Assembly: GCA_023248995.1 (NCBI GenBank)
Contig: JAHFDN010000002.1
Span: 1 to 64,000, forward strand
Length of the DNA stretch: 64,000 nt
Direction: 5' to 3'
Source: Candidatus Rokuibacteriota bacterium
Lineage (GTDB): Bacteria > Methylomirabilota > Methylomirabilia > Rokubacteriales > CSP1-6
In this document: positions 8,214 to 17,078 of the stretch, piece by piece
How positions within the stretch are numbered: the first letter of the stretch is position 1
How the letters are laid out: each line of letters starts with the position of its first letter
Notes under the pieces: model-generated
Told to the model about the DNA's origin: nothing
The model's input: the letters and a program-made list of their open reading frames with translations, nothing else
Database searches by the model: none
Made by a program: the position numbers and the translations under genes

Positions 8214-9002
8214 ATGAGCCGGACGCCCAAGGTCGTGGTGGTCATGCCCGCCTACAACGCCGGGCGCACCCTCCGCCTCACCTACGAGGAGCTTCCGAAG
8301 GACTCGGTTTCGCTGGTCATCCTCGTGGACGACGGTTCCACGGACGCGACGCTCGAGATCGCCCGCGAGCTCAACGTCGAGATTTTCGTCCACAACCGCA
8401 ACTACGGCTACGGCGCGAACCAGAAGACCTGCTACACGGAGGCCCTCAGGGCCGGTGCCGACATCGTCGTGATGGTCCACCCCGACTACCAGTATGACCC
8501 GACGCTCTTGCCCCAGATCATCGAGCCGATCACGAAGGACGCGGCGGACCTGGTCCTGGGCTCGCGGCTCATGACGGGCGCCGCGGTGCGCCAGGGGATG
8601 CCCTGGTGGAAGTTTCTGGGGAACCGCGCGCTGAGCTGGCTCGAGAACCAGGTCCTCGGCCTTTCCCTTTCCGAGTTCCACACGGGGTACCGGGCCTTCC
8701 GGCGCGAGGTCCTCGAGACCGTGAACTTCCAGATGAACTCCGACGGCTTCGTTTTCGATCAGGAGATCATCGCCCAAGTCGTGGCCGCGCGATACCGGAT
8801 CGCGGAGGTCGCAGTGCCCGTGCGCTACTTTCCCGAGGCCTCCTCCGCGAGCTTCTGGGCGTCGGTGGGCTACGGTCTCCGGATTCTGCTCCTGCTCGCG
8901 CGGTTCGCGCTCCATCGCGCCGGCCTCCGGCGGTCCCGCCGCTTCGACAGCCTCCACGCCCGGTACTCCCGTCTCGGTCCCGGGGACGCGCGACCGCGGT
9001 GA
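8214..9002 (+). CDS. Family 2 glycosyltransferase, DPM1-like polyprenyl-phosphate sugar synthase
   Basis: 262 aa from ATG 8214. The track's earlier start at 8172 lies inside the preceding gene and adds a non-homologous tail. GT-A fold motifs are VVMPAYNAGRTL, the DDGSTDAT metal/nucleotide site, HPDYQYDP, and the acceptor region LGSRLMTG. The protein has no extended C-terminal GtrA-type domain. It probably attaches a hexose to polyprenyl phosphate for the PMT-like enzyme upstream. TATCCT lies six bases before the ATG and no Shine-Dalgarno sequence is present, so the gene may also be expressed from a leaderless transcript. Confidence 0.9.
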   Translation: MSRTPKVVVVMPAYNAGRTLRLTYEELPKDSVSLVILVDDGSTDATLEIARELNVEIFVHNRNYGYGANQKTCYTEALRAGADIVVMVHPDYQYDPTLLPQIIEPITKDAADLVLGSRLMTGAAVRQGMPWWKFLGNRALSWLENQVLGLSLSEFHTGYRAFRREVLETVNFQMNSDGFVFDQEIIAQVVAARYRIAEVAVPVRYFPEASSASFWASVGYGLRILLLLARFALHRAGLRRSRRFDSLHARYSRLGPGDARPR

Positions 9003-10597
9003 TCCGCGCCCTCGACGGCCTGGCCCTCGCCCTCGGCGCGCTGGTTGTCTCCACGCTCGCCGTCGCGTGGTGGCGTCCGGAGGAGGTGTTCCTGGCGTTC
9101 CTGGCGATCGTCGGGCTCCGCGTGGTCCTCCGCCCCTATCGGATCCCTGCCTGGCGTCCCGAGCGGGTGGTCGCGGGGGGCGTGCTCGGGTACGCCGCCC
9201 TCCTGTCGTTCGTCACGGTGACCCGCCACTGGGCGTTTCAGACCCACGCCCTCGACCTCGGTCAGTACGTCCAGATCCTCTGGAGCCTCGGGCGGGATCT
9301 CCGCGGCCCGTACACGAGCCTGCCGGAGATGCACGCCTGGGGGGACCACTTCTCCCCGACGCTGTACCTCCTGGCTCCGCCCTTCGCCGTGTTCCCGAGC
9401 CCCGTCTTCCTGCTGGTGGCGCAATCGGTCTTCCTCGCCCTCGGCGCGCTGCCCGTCTACGCTCTCGCCCGCCGTCGCCTGGGGAGCGACGGGAGTGCCG
9501 CGGGTTTCGCCCTCCTCTACCTCGTGAACCCGACCCTCCACGGCGTCAACCTCCGCGACTTTCACCCGGCAGTCCTGGCGATCCCGCTCCTCCTGACCGC
9601 CGTCTACTGCCTCGAGGCCGGCCGCACGGGGTGGCTCGTGCTCACGGTGCTCCTCACCCTCGGCTGCCGGGAGGACGCGGCCCTCGGCGTGGTCGGCCTG
9701 GGCCTGTGGGCGGCCCTCGCCCGGCGCCGCCGGGTTCTCGGGCTCGCCCTCGCGGGCGGCAGCCTGGCCGTCCTCTTCTTCGACACCCAGGTGCTCATGC
9801 CCTACCTCCGTGACGGCCCGTACCCCCACCTCTGGCGGTACGCCCACCTGGGCGGGTCGCTGGGCGAGATCATCGTGAACATGCTCCTCCACCCCCTCCG
9901 CACCCTCGGCTTCATGGTCAGCGTGAAGAAACTGCTCTACCTGCTCGCCCTGCTCGCTCCGCTGGGATTCCTCCCGCTCCTGGCCCCCCTGGAGCTCCTC
10001 CCGGCGCTGCCGACCCTCGCCCACAACCTGGTGAGCCTGGACCGTGTCCTCTTCCACTACCGCTCCCAGTACAACGCCTTCGTCCTGCCGTTCCTCGTCC
10101 TCGCGGCGGTCTCGGGCTACAGGCAGCTCTCGCCGCAGGTCCGGATGATCGGCCGCCCCGTCCGGGGCCTCGCCCTGGGTCTGGCGTTCCTCATGAGTCT
10201 CGTGCTGACCTCCCGCACCCTGAACGATCTGGCGGTGGATCGCTGGTGGCTCGGCGAACGCCAGCGGGCGGCTTACCGCGTGCTCGCCCAGGTCCCGCCG
10301 GGCGCGTCCCTCTCCACCCACGAGCGGCTCCTGCCGCACGTGGCTCTGCGGCCGAAGGTTTTCGTCTTCCCCGTGGGGATCGAAAAGAGCGACTACGTTC
10401 TGATCGATGGGACGCTGTTCCCCGATCGCCACGTCCCCGAACTCCGAGTGGAGCGACAGGGCGGGGAGGTCACGCTCACGCTTCCCGGCGCGGAGGGGCT
10501 CGCGCGATTCCGCTATGACGTGGTCGGGGAGGCGGAGGGGTACTGGCTCCTGCGGCGTCAGGCGGCGAGGAAAGCGCTTAGGGCGAAGATAGGGTAG
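8999..10597 (+). CDS. DUF2079 polytopic membrane protein
   Basis: 532 aa from GTG 8999, which overlaps the GT2 stop codon (GTGA). The track start at 8606 is inside the previous gene. The N-terminal region THALDLGQYVQILWS, then PEMHAWGDHFSP and FHPAVLAIPLLL, matches DUF2079, a family distantly related to PMT-type glycosyltransferases. About ten hydrophobic segments are visible, followed by a soluble C-terminal part with beta-strand character (residues about 420-530). Probably part of the same glycan-building module. Its last 40 bases overlap the convergent CoA-transferase beta gene. Confidence 0.85.
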   Translation: MIRALDGLALALGALVVSTLAVAWWRPEEVFLAFLAIVGLRVVLRPYRIPAWRPERVVAGGVLGYAALLSFVTVTRHWAFQTHALDLGQYVQILWSLGRDLRGPYTSLPEMHAWGDHFSPTLYLLAPPFAVFPSPVFLLVAQSVFLALGALPVYALARRRLGSDGSAAGFALLYLVNPTLHGVNLRDFHPAVLAIPLLLTAVYCLEAGRTGWLVLTVLLTLGCREDAALGVVGLGLWAALARRRRVLGLALAGGSLAVLFFDTQVLMPYLRDGPYPHLWRYAHLGGSLGEIIVNMLLHPLRTLGFMVSVKKLLYLLALLAPLGFLPLLAPLELLPALPTLAHNLVSLDRVLFHYRSQYNAFVLPFLVLAAVSGYRQLSPQVRMIGRPVRGLALGLAFLMSLVLTSRTLNDLAVDRWWLGERQRAAYRVLAQVPPGASLSTHERLLPHVALRPKVFVFPVGIEKSDYVLIDGTLFPDRHVPELRVERQGGEVTLTLPGAEGLARFRYDVVGEAEGYWLLRRQAARKALRAKIG

Positions 10598-11286
10598 AGC
10601 TTCGCGAGGGAGGCGCGGACGGGGCCGCGGAGGATCGCCAGGTCTAGGGCGGTCGGCGGCGGCGTCGTCGGAGTTCCGCGCGGGGCGACCAGGGGGAAGC
10701 CCGTCGAGCGCTGGACCTCCTCGAAGGAGAGTCCCGGGTGGACGGACTCCAGCTCGAGCCGTCGCGACCCGGGGTTGAAGGCGAGGACGGCCAGCGGCGT
10801 GACCACCTTCGCGGGGCCGCCCCGCCGGGGGACGCGGGGCGGGCTCGAGCCCGGGCTCGTTACGCAGTCCACCCGCTCGACGAAGATGCGCGGCGTGTGC
10901 TCGGTGCGGAAGAGGATCACCCGGCCGGCCAGGTAGTAGAGCATGGGGGCGCCGGCTCCGCCGGGCAGGCGGATCACGGGGTGGTCGTGCTCTCCGATCG
11001 CGATCAGGTTCAGGTTGCCGAGCTGGTCGATCTGGCCTCCCGAGTGGAAGAACAGGTCGATCTTCCCGCGCTGGGCGAAGTCGTAGAATTCCTTGGACCC
11101 GTTGCGGAACGGCCAGTAGTCCTCGTGGTTGATGATGAGCACCGTGGCCCGCGGGGCGTGGCGGCGGGCTGCGAGCAGGACGCCGGCCGCGGGAAGGGGG
11201 GAGAGGGTGCCGACGGCCACGGTCTCGCCGTCCCGCACCTCGCGGGCGATGACCGCGGCCATGAGCTCTTCCGGCGTGTAGGTCAC
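10558..11286 (-). CDS. CoA-transferase beta subunit, IpdB/GctB-like
   Basis: 242 aa. The N-terminus (YTPEELMAAVIAREVRDGETVAVG) and GGQIDQLGNLNLIAIG match the beta subunit of family I CoA-transferases of the glutaconate/IpdAB type. In mycobacteria IpdAB acts as a ring-opening hydrolase of a steroid-derived CoA ester rather than a classical transferase, so the true reaction may be CoA transfer or C-C hydrolysis. It follows the alpha-subunit gene with an 11-base gap. Because the alpha gene carries an in-frame TGA, the complex may be inactive or depend on recoding. Confidence 0.85.
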   Translation of the reverse strand: MTYTPEELMAAVIAREVRDGETVAVGTLSPLPAAGVLLAARRHAPRATVLIINHEDYWPFRNGSKEFYDFAQRGKIDLFFHSGGQIDQLGNLNLIAIGEHDHPVIRLPGGAGAPMLYYLAGRVILFRTEHTPRIFVERVDCVTSPGSSPPRVPRRGGPAKVVTPLAVLAFNPGSRRLELESVHPGLSFEEVQRSTGFPLVAPRGTPTTPPPTALDLAILRGPVRASLAKLYPIFALSAFLAA

Positions 11287-11297
11287 GGCGCGGGGGA

Positions 11298-12155
11298 TCA
11301 GGGGGCGAGGGCGGCGAGTCCCGCCTCGCCGAGGTACGCCCCGTGGTCTGTCAGGTCAAAGACGTAGCGCTGGAGGTAATCCCGGAAGGAGTCGTCGCTC
11401 GCCGCGAGCCTCAGGTACTCCCGGATGTGCGCCTCGTCCAGGCCGTAGCGTCCCCGGCAGGCGGTGGGGTGCGCCCCGCCCGGGGCGTGGACCAGCGCGG
11501 TCACGTGGATGCCGGAAAGCCTCACCCCGTAGGGCGCGCGTCGCAGCGCTTCGGGAGTGACGATCTCGTCGGCGGAGGCCACGACGACGCGCGAGGCCTG
11601 GGCGAGGAGGCAGTCATCCTCCTTCTCGTCCAGGAGCAGGTTCCCCTCGGTGTCCGCCTGGAGCGCGTGGAGGAACGACACGTCGGGGGCGATCGCCGGC
11701 ACCAGGAGCACATCCTTGCCGGAGTACGGGTCCGCGATCAGTCTGAACTCCGGGCGGAGCCGCTCGTAGTCGGAGCCGACGTGCCCCGGCACCGGCAAAA
11801 ACGGCACCCCCATGGCCCCCGCCTGGAGCCCCGCCAAGAGGCCGGGTCACGTGTGGTCCCGGCACTGGAGGCGTCCCGCCTCGGCGTAGCGGCGGAAGTT
11901 GGGGGCGGACCCGTACTCGTTGAAGACGATCTGGGCGAACTCGGCGGACGCGGCGCACCCGGCGCCGATGAGCATGTCGAACTGGACGCCTCCGGTGGAG
12001 CAGGCAACGAGGTGCAAATCCCGCGCGCCGCTCCGGATGAGCTCGCGGACCAGCGCCATCGGCGCCGCCAGAAGCGGTCCGCCGCCGATCCCGACCGTCA
12101 TGCCGATCTGGGCGTAGCGGCCGACCTCGCTCAGCCTTATCAGCTTGGGAGTCAT
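11298..12155 (-). pseudogene. CoA-transferase alpha subunit (IpdA/GctA-like) interrupted by one in-frame TGA
   Basis: Two track ORFs (11847-12155 and 11298-11837) are in the same frame and together make one family-length alpha subunit of about 285 aa. The first part has the glycine-rich GIGGGPLLAAPMALVREL and CSTGGVQFDMLIGAG. The second part has AGAMGVPFLPVPG and VHAPGGAHPTACRGRYG, both typical of the family. They are separated only by codons ACG TGA CCC at 11847-11849 (complement). No frameshift or sequence loss is seen, so this is a single nonsense codon, an assembly error, or a recoded TGA. The reading through would be DHT-x-PGLLAGLQAG. Confidence 0.75.
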
Positions 12156-12191
12156 GGGCGATCTGATTGTTCCCTTCCCGGGACGGGCAAG

Positions 12192-12623
12192 TCAAGGTTC
12201 CGCCGCCTCGCCCTCGGGCGAGGTGTCGGGGGCGAACACGTGCGAGGCGTGATGGTGCATCATGAGCCAGGCAGGGCCCTCGCGTTCGAAGATGTTCGTG
12301 GCGAGCACCGAGGTCACCGAGATGTTCCCGCGCACCTGGGAGAGGATGTTCTCGGTGCAGGTCGCCCACGCGATGTTGCCCTCTACGTGCACCGAGACGT
12401 CGGCGAGGCTGAAGCGGATCTCCACCGTGTTCTTGAAAATGGTCTCCCAGGAAGCCCGCACCGCCTCCCACCCGACCAGAAGCCCCCAGCCGGGGTGGAT
12501 GCACTTGACGTGCTCGCCCTTGGCCCACACCGTCTCCATGTCCTGGAGATCCAGCGCCTCGAACGCGCGGTAGAAGCGCGCGTTCGCTTCTTCGACCTCG
12601 GCGATCTCGTCGTCGGGAGTCAC
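12192..12623 (-). CDS. SnoaL/NTF2-like protein
   Basis: 143 aa from GTG 12623, which overlaps the Rieske stop codon (GTGA). The track start further upstream belongs to the Rieske gene region in another frame. The sequence reads as a DUF4440/SnoaL-like cone-shaped fold: ANARFYRAFEALDLQDMETVWA, HPGWGLLVGWEAVRASWETIF, then AWATCTENIL and WLMMHHHASHV. Members are ketosteroid-isomerase-like enzymes or small ligand-binding proteins. With a Rieske ferredoxin and CoA-transferase-type genes in the same operon, a part in degradation of a cyclic or aromatic acid is plausible but not shown. Confidence 0.8.
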   Translation of the reverse strand: MTPDDEIAEVEEANARFYRAFEALDLQDMETVWAKGEHVKCIHPGWGLLVGWEAVRASWETIFKNTVEIRFSLADVSVHVEGNIAWATCTENILSQVRGNISVTSVLATNIFEREGPAWLMMHHHASHVFAPDTSPEGEAAEP

Positions 12624-12985
12624 GGCTCCGCCCGCGGACACGAGACGAGGAGGGTGTCGCCCTGCCGCACGACGGCGAGCGGCGTGAGCGAGGCGCCCGG
12701 GCATGGGCCGGCGATGCAGAGGCCCGTGTCGGGCAGGTAGACCGCGCCGTGAGTGGCGCAGATCAGGTGCCCGCCGTCCTCGGTGAAGAACTCGTTCGGC
12801 CACCAATCCAGCGTGGTCCCCGCGTGGGGGCAGCGGTTGACGTAGGCGTAGAAGCCGCCGTCGTGGTTCACCAGGAAACCCTCCACGGCCCGGTCGGCGC
12901 AGCGCAGGGTGAACTTGGCGGACTGGCCCGGGGCGAGCGATGACGCCGGGCAGCTCCAGCTGGTCGGAGACGCGGGTTCCTCCAC
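12620..12985 (-). CDS. Rieske [2Fe-2S] ferredoxin-like protein
   Basis: 121 aa. Cluster ligands are visible as RCPHAGTTLD (Cys-x-His) and CATHGAVY (Cys-x2-His), with the second motif followed by PDTGLCIAGPCPG, which would cap the cluster. The size and absence of a membrane anchor fit a soluble Rieske ferredoxin feeding a ring-hydroxylating or other oxygenase. No oxygenase large subunit is in the window. First gene of a minus-strand operon with an NTF2-like protein and the CoA-transferase subunits. Confidence 0.9.
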   Translation of the reverse strand: MEEPASPTSWSCPASSLAPGQSAKFTLRCADRAVEGFLVNHDGGFYAYVNRCPHAGTTLDWWPNEFFTEDGGHLICATHGAVYLPDTGLCIAGPCPGASLTPLAVVRQGDTLLVSCPRAEP

Positions 12986-13029
12986 CGGGCCCCTCCCTCG
13001 GGTAGAGGGGATGATATCATGGGGCGGTC

Positions 13030-13965
13030 ATGCTCGCCGTTGAGGTCCGCGATCTCTCCAAGACATTCCGGAGCGGGTGGTTTCCGCGTCGGCTGACGCG
13101 AGCCCTCCGCGGCGTCAGCCTGGCCATCCCCCGCGGGGCGATCTGGGGCCTGCTCGGGCCCAACGGCGCGGGGAAGACGACGCTCCTGTCCATCCTCGCG
13201 ACCCTGCTCCTCCCCGATGCGGGGCGGGTGACCGTGCTGGGCCACGACGTGGTCCGCGAGGCGGGGGCCGTCCGGTCGCGCCTCAACATGGCCAGCGGCA
13301 ACTCGAACTTCATCTGGAGTCTCCGGCCCCCGGAGATCCTCGCCTTCTACGCGCGCCTGTACGGGCTCTACGGGCGGGCGCTCGCCCGGAAGGTGGACGA
13401 TCTCCTCGCGCTGGCCGAGCTCGAGCCGCACCGGAAGGTCCCCTACCACGAGCTCTCCACGGGCCTCAAGCAGCGTCTGGCGCTGGCCAAGTCGCTGGTG
13501 AACGATCCCGAGCTCCTGTTCCTCGACGAGCCGACGCTCGGCCTCGATCCCGATGTCTCCATGCGGATGCGCGCTCAGATCAAAGCGCTCAGGGAGGAAC
13601 GTGGCACGACGATCCTCTTGACCACCCACTACATGCGCGAGGCCGAGGAGCTGTGCGACGAGATCGCCTTCATCAAGAGCGGGCAGATCCCGGCGCGCGG
13701 CACCGCGGATGCCCTGAAGCGGCAGATCGGGATCGGCGACGTCATCGCGCTCAGGCTGGACCCCCCGTCCTGCAATCGCCTGGCGGATCTGCCCGGCGTC
13801 CTCGAGTGCACGAGCCAGGATGGGCGGATGGAGTGCATCGTGGACTCGGCCGACAAGCGGCTGCCGGAGATCCTGCGCTGGCTCCACGAGCAGGGCGTCG
13901 TCGTCCGGGACGTGGACGTCCACGAGCCCGACCTGGAGGAGGTCTTCGTTGAACTGGCGAAGTGA
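13030..13965 (+). CDS. ABC transporter ATP-binding protein (ABC-2 exporter type)
   Basis: 311 aa. Walker A is GPNGAGKTT, the signature region is ELSTGLKQRLALAKSL with a slightly unusual LSTGL core, Walker B is LLFLDEPTLGLD, and the switch His is in LTTHYM. The C-terminal extension after residue 220 is that of DrrA/NodI-like ATPases, which drive ABC-2 type export. The permease gene overlaps the 3' end. TATCAT lies nine bases before the start. Substrate unknown; a polyketide, polysaccharide or lipid is typical for the class. Confidence 0.94.
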   Translation: MLAVEVRDLSKTFRSGWFPRRLTRALRGVSLAIPRGAIWGLLGPNGAGKTTLLSILATLLLPDAGRVTVLGHDVVREAGAVRSRLNMASGNSNFIWSLRPPEILAFYARLYGLYGRALARKVDDLLALAELEPHRKVPYHELSTGLKQRLALAKSLVNDPELLFLDEPTLGLDPDVSMRMRAQIKALREERGTTILLTTHYMREAEELCDEIAFIKSGQIPARGTADALKRQIGIGDVIALRLDPPSCNRLADLPGVLECTSQDGRMECIVDSADKRLPEILRWLHEQGVVVRDVDVHEPDLEEVFVELAK

Positions 13966-14743
13966 GGCGGGGCGGATCTACGCCTTCGCCAACCGGAACG
14001 TGCTGATGGCCGGCCGGAACGTCTTCTTCGTCTTCGAGCTGGTGTTCTGGCCTTCGGTCGGCGTGCTCTCCATCGGGCTCATGACGCGCTTCTTGGCGCT
14101 CGACCCCGAGATGACGGCGTTCCTGCTCGTGGGCACCATGGCGCTGTCCACCGTGCAGGTCTGTCAGCTCGACGTGTCCTACGCCGTACTCTTCGATGTC
14201 TGGTCGAAGTCCGTCAAGCACCAGTTTCTGGCGCCCGTGGGCATCCGCCACCTGGCCCTCGGATCGTGGCTGGTCGGGATCGCCCGCGGGCTGACCGTGT
14301 TCGCCCTCCAGGCGGGGCTCTCCCGGTGGGCGTTCGGCTTCGATTTCTTTCACGCAGGGGCGCCGGCGCTGGCGGCCTTCCTTCTGGGGTGTTTCCTGAC
14401 CTCGCTGATCGTGGGGCTCCTGGTCTCCGCCCTCGTCGTGCTCTTCGGCACCCGCGCCGAGGTCTCGGCGTGGGCGACCGTCAATCTCGTGATGGTCTTC
14501 TGCGGCATCTACTACCCGGTCTCCATCCTGCCGCCATCGGTGGCCGTCCTGGCAAGTCTCTTTCCCCTGACCTATGTCCTGGACGCCTTCCGCGCGCACT
14601 TCGGGTTCGCTTCTGCATTCCCCCATCCGCTCCTGACGGGGTTTGTCCTGTCCGCCGTCTATCTCGGGCTCGCCCGGTGGGCGCTGGCCCGCGCCGTCAT
14701 CCGCTGCCGGCGCACCGGCGCCCTCCTGAAGATGTCGGAGTAG
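13949..14743 (+). CDS. ABC-2 type permease
   Basis: 264 aa from TTG 13949, chosen because GGAGGAGG sits six to thirteen bases upstream and the reading before it is the ATPase gene in another frame. Six hydrophobic segments are visible. MVFCGIYYPVSILPPSVAVLASLFPLTYVLDAFR is the conserved segment of ABC-2 permeases of the DrrB/NodJ group. It overlaps the ATPase gene by 17 bases and ends directly against the methyltransferase ATG, so all three genes should be co-transcribed. Confidence 0.85.
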   Translation: MNWRSEAGRIYAFANRNVLMAGRNVFFVFELVFWPSVGVLSIGLMTRFLALDPEMTAFLLVGTMALSTVQVCQLDVSYAVLFDVWSKSVKHQFLAPVGIRHLALGSWLVGIARGLTVFALQAGLSRWAFGFDFFHAGAPALAAFLLGCFLTSLIVGLLVSALVVLFGTRAEVSAWATVNLVMVFCGIYYPVSILPPSVAVLASLFPLTYVLDAFRAHFGFASAFPHPLLTGFVLSAVYLGLARWALARAVIRCRRTGALLKMSE

Positions 14744-15349
14744 ATGCGGAGCCCGTGGCATCGCGAGTACCTCCGGACGCCCGGAGCCTACATCTGGGGC
14801 ACCGATCCCTCGTCGTTCGCCAGGGAGGTCAGCGCGCTCCTGGCGCCGCCGGCCCGTGTGCTCGACCTCGGATGCGGCGAGGGGCGCGATAGCGTGTTTT
14901 TCGCCGCCGCGGGATTCCAGGTGACCGGGGTGGACGCCTCCGCGGCGGGGCTCCTGAAGGCGAAGCGGCTCGCGCGCGAGCGCGGGGTCCGGGTCCGCTG
15001 GCTCGGGGGCAACATGGCCCGCGTTCCCGTAGGTGGTCCCTACAAGCTCGTCTACTCCTGCGGGGCCATCCATTATGTGCCCCGCCGCGAGCGGGCGCGG
15101 CTTCTCCCCCGCCTCAAGGCGTTGACCTCTCCCGGCGGATATCACGCCCATCTTGTTTTCACCGACCAGGCCGTCTACGTGGAGAAGGGGGAGGTCATCG
15201 ACTATTACGCCCCCGGGGAGCTCGGGCGCGCCTACGCCGACTGGACGATCCTCCGGTCGGAGGAGCGCATGATTGACTGCGCCCAGGACGGCACCCCACA
15301 CCAGCACAGCGCGGAACAGCTCATAGCGCAGGCCGCCGGCTCCGGGTAG
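14744..15349 (+). CDS. Class I SAM-dependent methyltransferase, TehB-like
   Basis: 201 aa. The SAM-binding motif I is VLDLGCGEGRDSVFFA at about residues 39-54, followed by GFQVTGVDAS (acidic end of strand 2) and YSCGAIHYVPRRER, as in TehB/tellurite-resistance methyltransferases. The enzyme may methylate a small thiol or metalloid substrate or a metabolite handled by the upstream exporter. The ATG follows the permease stop with no gap. Confidence 0.85.
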   Translation: MRSPWHREYLRTPGAYIWGTDPSSFAREVSALLAPPARVLDLGCGEGRDSVFFAAAGFQVTGVDASAAGLLKAKRLARERGVRVRWLGGNMARVPVGGPYKLVYSCGAIHYVPRRERARLLPRLKALTSPGGYHAHLVFTDQAVYVEKGEVIDYYAPGELGRAYADWTILRSEERMIDCAQDGTPHQHSAEQLIAQAAGSG

Positions 15350-15373
15350 AGTCTCCTCACGGGGTCACCGCCA

Positions 15374-16144
15374 GTGGAAGGAACCCTCTCGGTCATCGTC
15401 CTGGGATTCCTCCTCGGGGTCCAGCACGCCACCGACCCGGATCACGTGGTGGCGGTCGCGACCATCGTGAGCCGACGCTCCGGCTTCCTCTCGGGCGCCT
15501 TGATCGGGGCTCTGTGGGGCGTGGGTCACACGATGACGGTCGCGGTGGTCGGCGGGGGGATCATCCTGCTGAACCTGACGATCACCCCGAGGATGGGGCT
15601 CTCACTGGAGCTGGCCGTGGCGGTGATGCTGGTTCTGCTGGGCTCCCTGCGGCTGGCCCGGACCTGGAGCGGCCGGGATCACGTCCATCCCGAGCACCTG
15701 CGCTCCCCCCACGATCATTCCCGAGGCCCGGCGTTCCACAGCCACGCGCACACGCACGGCGGGCTGACGCACACCCACCCGCACCTGCACCCCTCGCGGC
15801 GACTCCTCGAAGCCCTCCGAGCCGTCGGCGGGCGGCAGGGGCTGAGCTCGGTGGGAGTCGGGCTGGTTCACGGCCTGGCGGGAAGCGCCGCCGTGGCGTT
15901 GCTTGTGCTCGGCACGATCAAAGACCCGTACTGGGCGCTGGCTTACCTCCTGGTCTTCGGGGCGGGCACGACCCTCGGCATGATGGCGATCACGGCGGCG
16001 ATGATGCTTCCCTTCAAGCTGACTAGGAGGCGGTTTTTCGGGTTGAACCGGACGCTCGCCGTGGGGACGGGTGCCGTCAGCCTTGGCTTCGGGCTTTTTC
16101 TGATCTACCAGATCGGCTTTGTCGCAGGCGTGCTTAGCAGCTAA
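15374..16144 (+). CDS. NicO/UreH-type nickel-cobalt transporter family protein
   Basis: 256 aa, about six membrane segments. The first helix has HATDPDHVVAVA, the H-x4-DH signature used by NiCoT/NicO carriers for metal selection. A His-rich cytosolic loop (HSHAHTHGGLTHTHPHLHP, about residues 116-134) probably binds metal before or after transport. Nickel is of special interest here because larE-larB-larC, which build a nickel cofactor, lie 35 kb away. Start is GTG 15374. It ends convergently against the transketolase gene with a 4-base overlap. Confidence 0.82.
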   Translation: MEGTLSVIVLGFLLGVQHATDPDHVVAVATIVSRRSGFLSGALIGALWGVGHTMTVAVVGGGIILLNLTITPRMGLSLELAVAVMLVLLGSLRLARTWSGRDHVHPEHLRSPHDHSRGPAFHSHAHTHGGLTHTHPHLHPSRRLLEALRAVGGRQGLSSVGVGLVHGLAGSAAVALLVLGTIKDPYWALAYLLVFGAGTTLGMMAITAAMMLPFKLTRRRFFGLNRTLAVGTGAVSLGFGLFLIYQIGFVAGVLSS

Positions 16145-17067
16145 CAGCTCAGGAACTTCATGACGCTCCGGGCGATCCCCTCCGGATCCAGCCCGTGCTT
16201 GGCGTAGAGCCCCTTGGGATCCCCGGACTCGCCGAAGCCCTGGACGCCCAGGCGCTTGACCGGCGTCGGGTGGACCTCCGCCAGGAGCTCGGAGACCGCC
16301 CCGCCCAGGCCTCCCCAGATCGAGTGATCTTCCACCGTCATGACGCGCCCGGTTCGGCTGGCTGATCGGACGAGCAACTCCTCGTCCAGCGGCTTGATGC
16401 AGGCGACGTTGATGACCTCGGCCTTGACCCCTTCGCCCTCCAGCTTTTCCGCCGCCTTGAGGCAGTTGAAGACCGGGCCGCCGCTGGCCAGGATCGTCAC
16501 GTCGCTGCCGGGCCGGAGCACCACGGCCTTGCCGAACTGGAAGCGATAGTCGGGCGGGGAGACGGGCTCCAGGTTCTGGCGGGTCAGGCGGAGGTAGAGA
16601 GGGCCCTGGTGTTCGACGGCGTAGGCGATGGCCTGCTTGGTTTCGGTCTCGTCGGCCGGCTGGATGATCGGCACGTTCGGCAACGCGCGGAGGCAGGCGA
16701 TGTCCTCGAGCCCCATCTGGCTGTAGCCGTCCTCCCCGATGGCGATGCCCGCGTGGGTGCCGACGATCTTGACGTTGGCGCGCGTGTAGGCCACCGACAT
16801 GCGGATCGTCTCGAAGCGCCCCGCGACGAAGCACGCGAAGGAGCAGACGAAGGGGATCTTCCCGGCCAGCGCGAGCCCGGCGCCGATCCCGATCATGTTG
16901 GACTCGGCGATCCCCACGTTGAAGGCGCGGCCCGGGTAGGCCTTGGCGAAGGCCGCCGTCATGGTGGACTTGGAGAGGTCCGCGTCCACGGTGACGATCC
17001 GGGGATCCTGCGCCCCCAGCTCGAGGAGCGCCTCGCCGAACGCCGCGCGGGATGCCTTGGCCGGCAT
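16141..17067 (-). CDS. Transketolase, C-terminal subunit
   Basis: 308 aa from ATG 17067. The track's longer ORF adds a shadow frame of the N-terminal subunit gene. The sequence has the pyrimidine-binding domain (FNVGIAESNMIGIGAGLALAGKIPFVCSF) with the catalytic Glu in GIAESNM, then the C-terminal transketolase fold (VTILASGGPVFNCLKAAEKL, VEDHSIWGGLGGAV). Split transketolases pair this chain with the N-terminal TPP-binding chain encoded just upstream. It moves two-carbon units in the pentose phosphate pathway. Confidence 0.95.
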   Translation of the reverse strand: MPAKASRAAFGEALLELGAQDPRIVTVDADLSKSTMTAAFAKAYPGRAFNVGIAESNMIGIGAGLALAGKIPFVCSFACFVAGRFETIRMSVAYTRANVKIVGTHAGIAIGEDGYSQMGLEDIACLRALPNVPIIQPADETETKQAIAYAVEHQGPLYLRLTRQNLEPVSPPDYRFQFGKAVVLRPGSDVTILASGGPVFNCLKAAEKLEGEGVKAEVINVACIKPLDEELLVRSASRTGRVMTVEDHSIWGGLGGAVSELLAEVHPTPVKRLGVQGFGESGDPKGLYAKHGLDPEGIARSVMKFLSC

Positions 17068-17078
17068 GTGTGGTCTCC

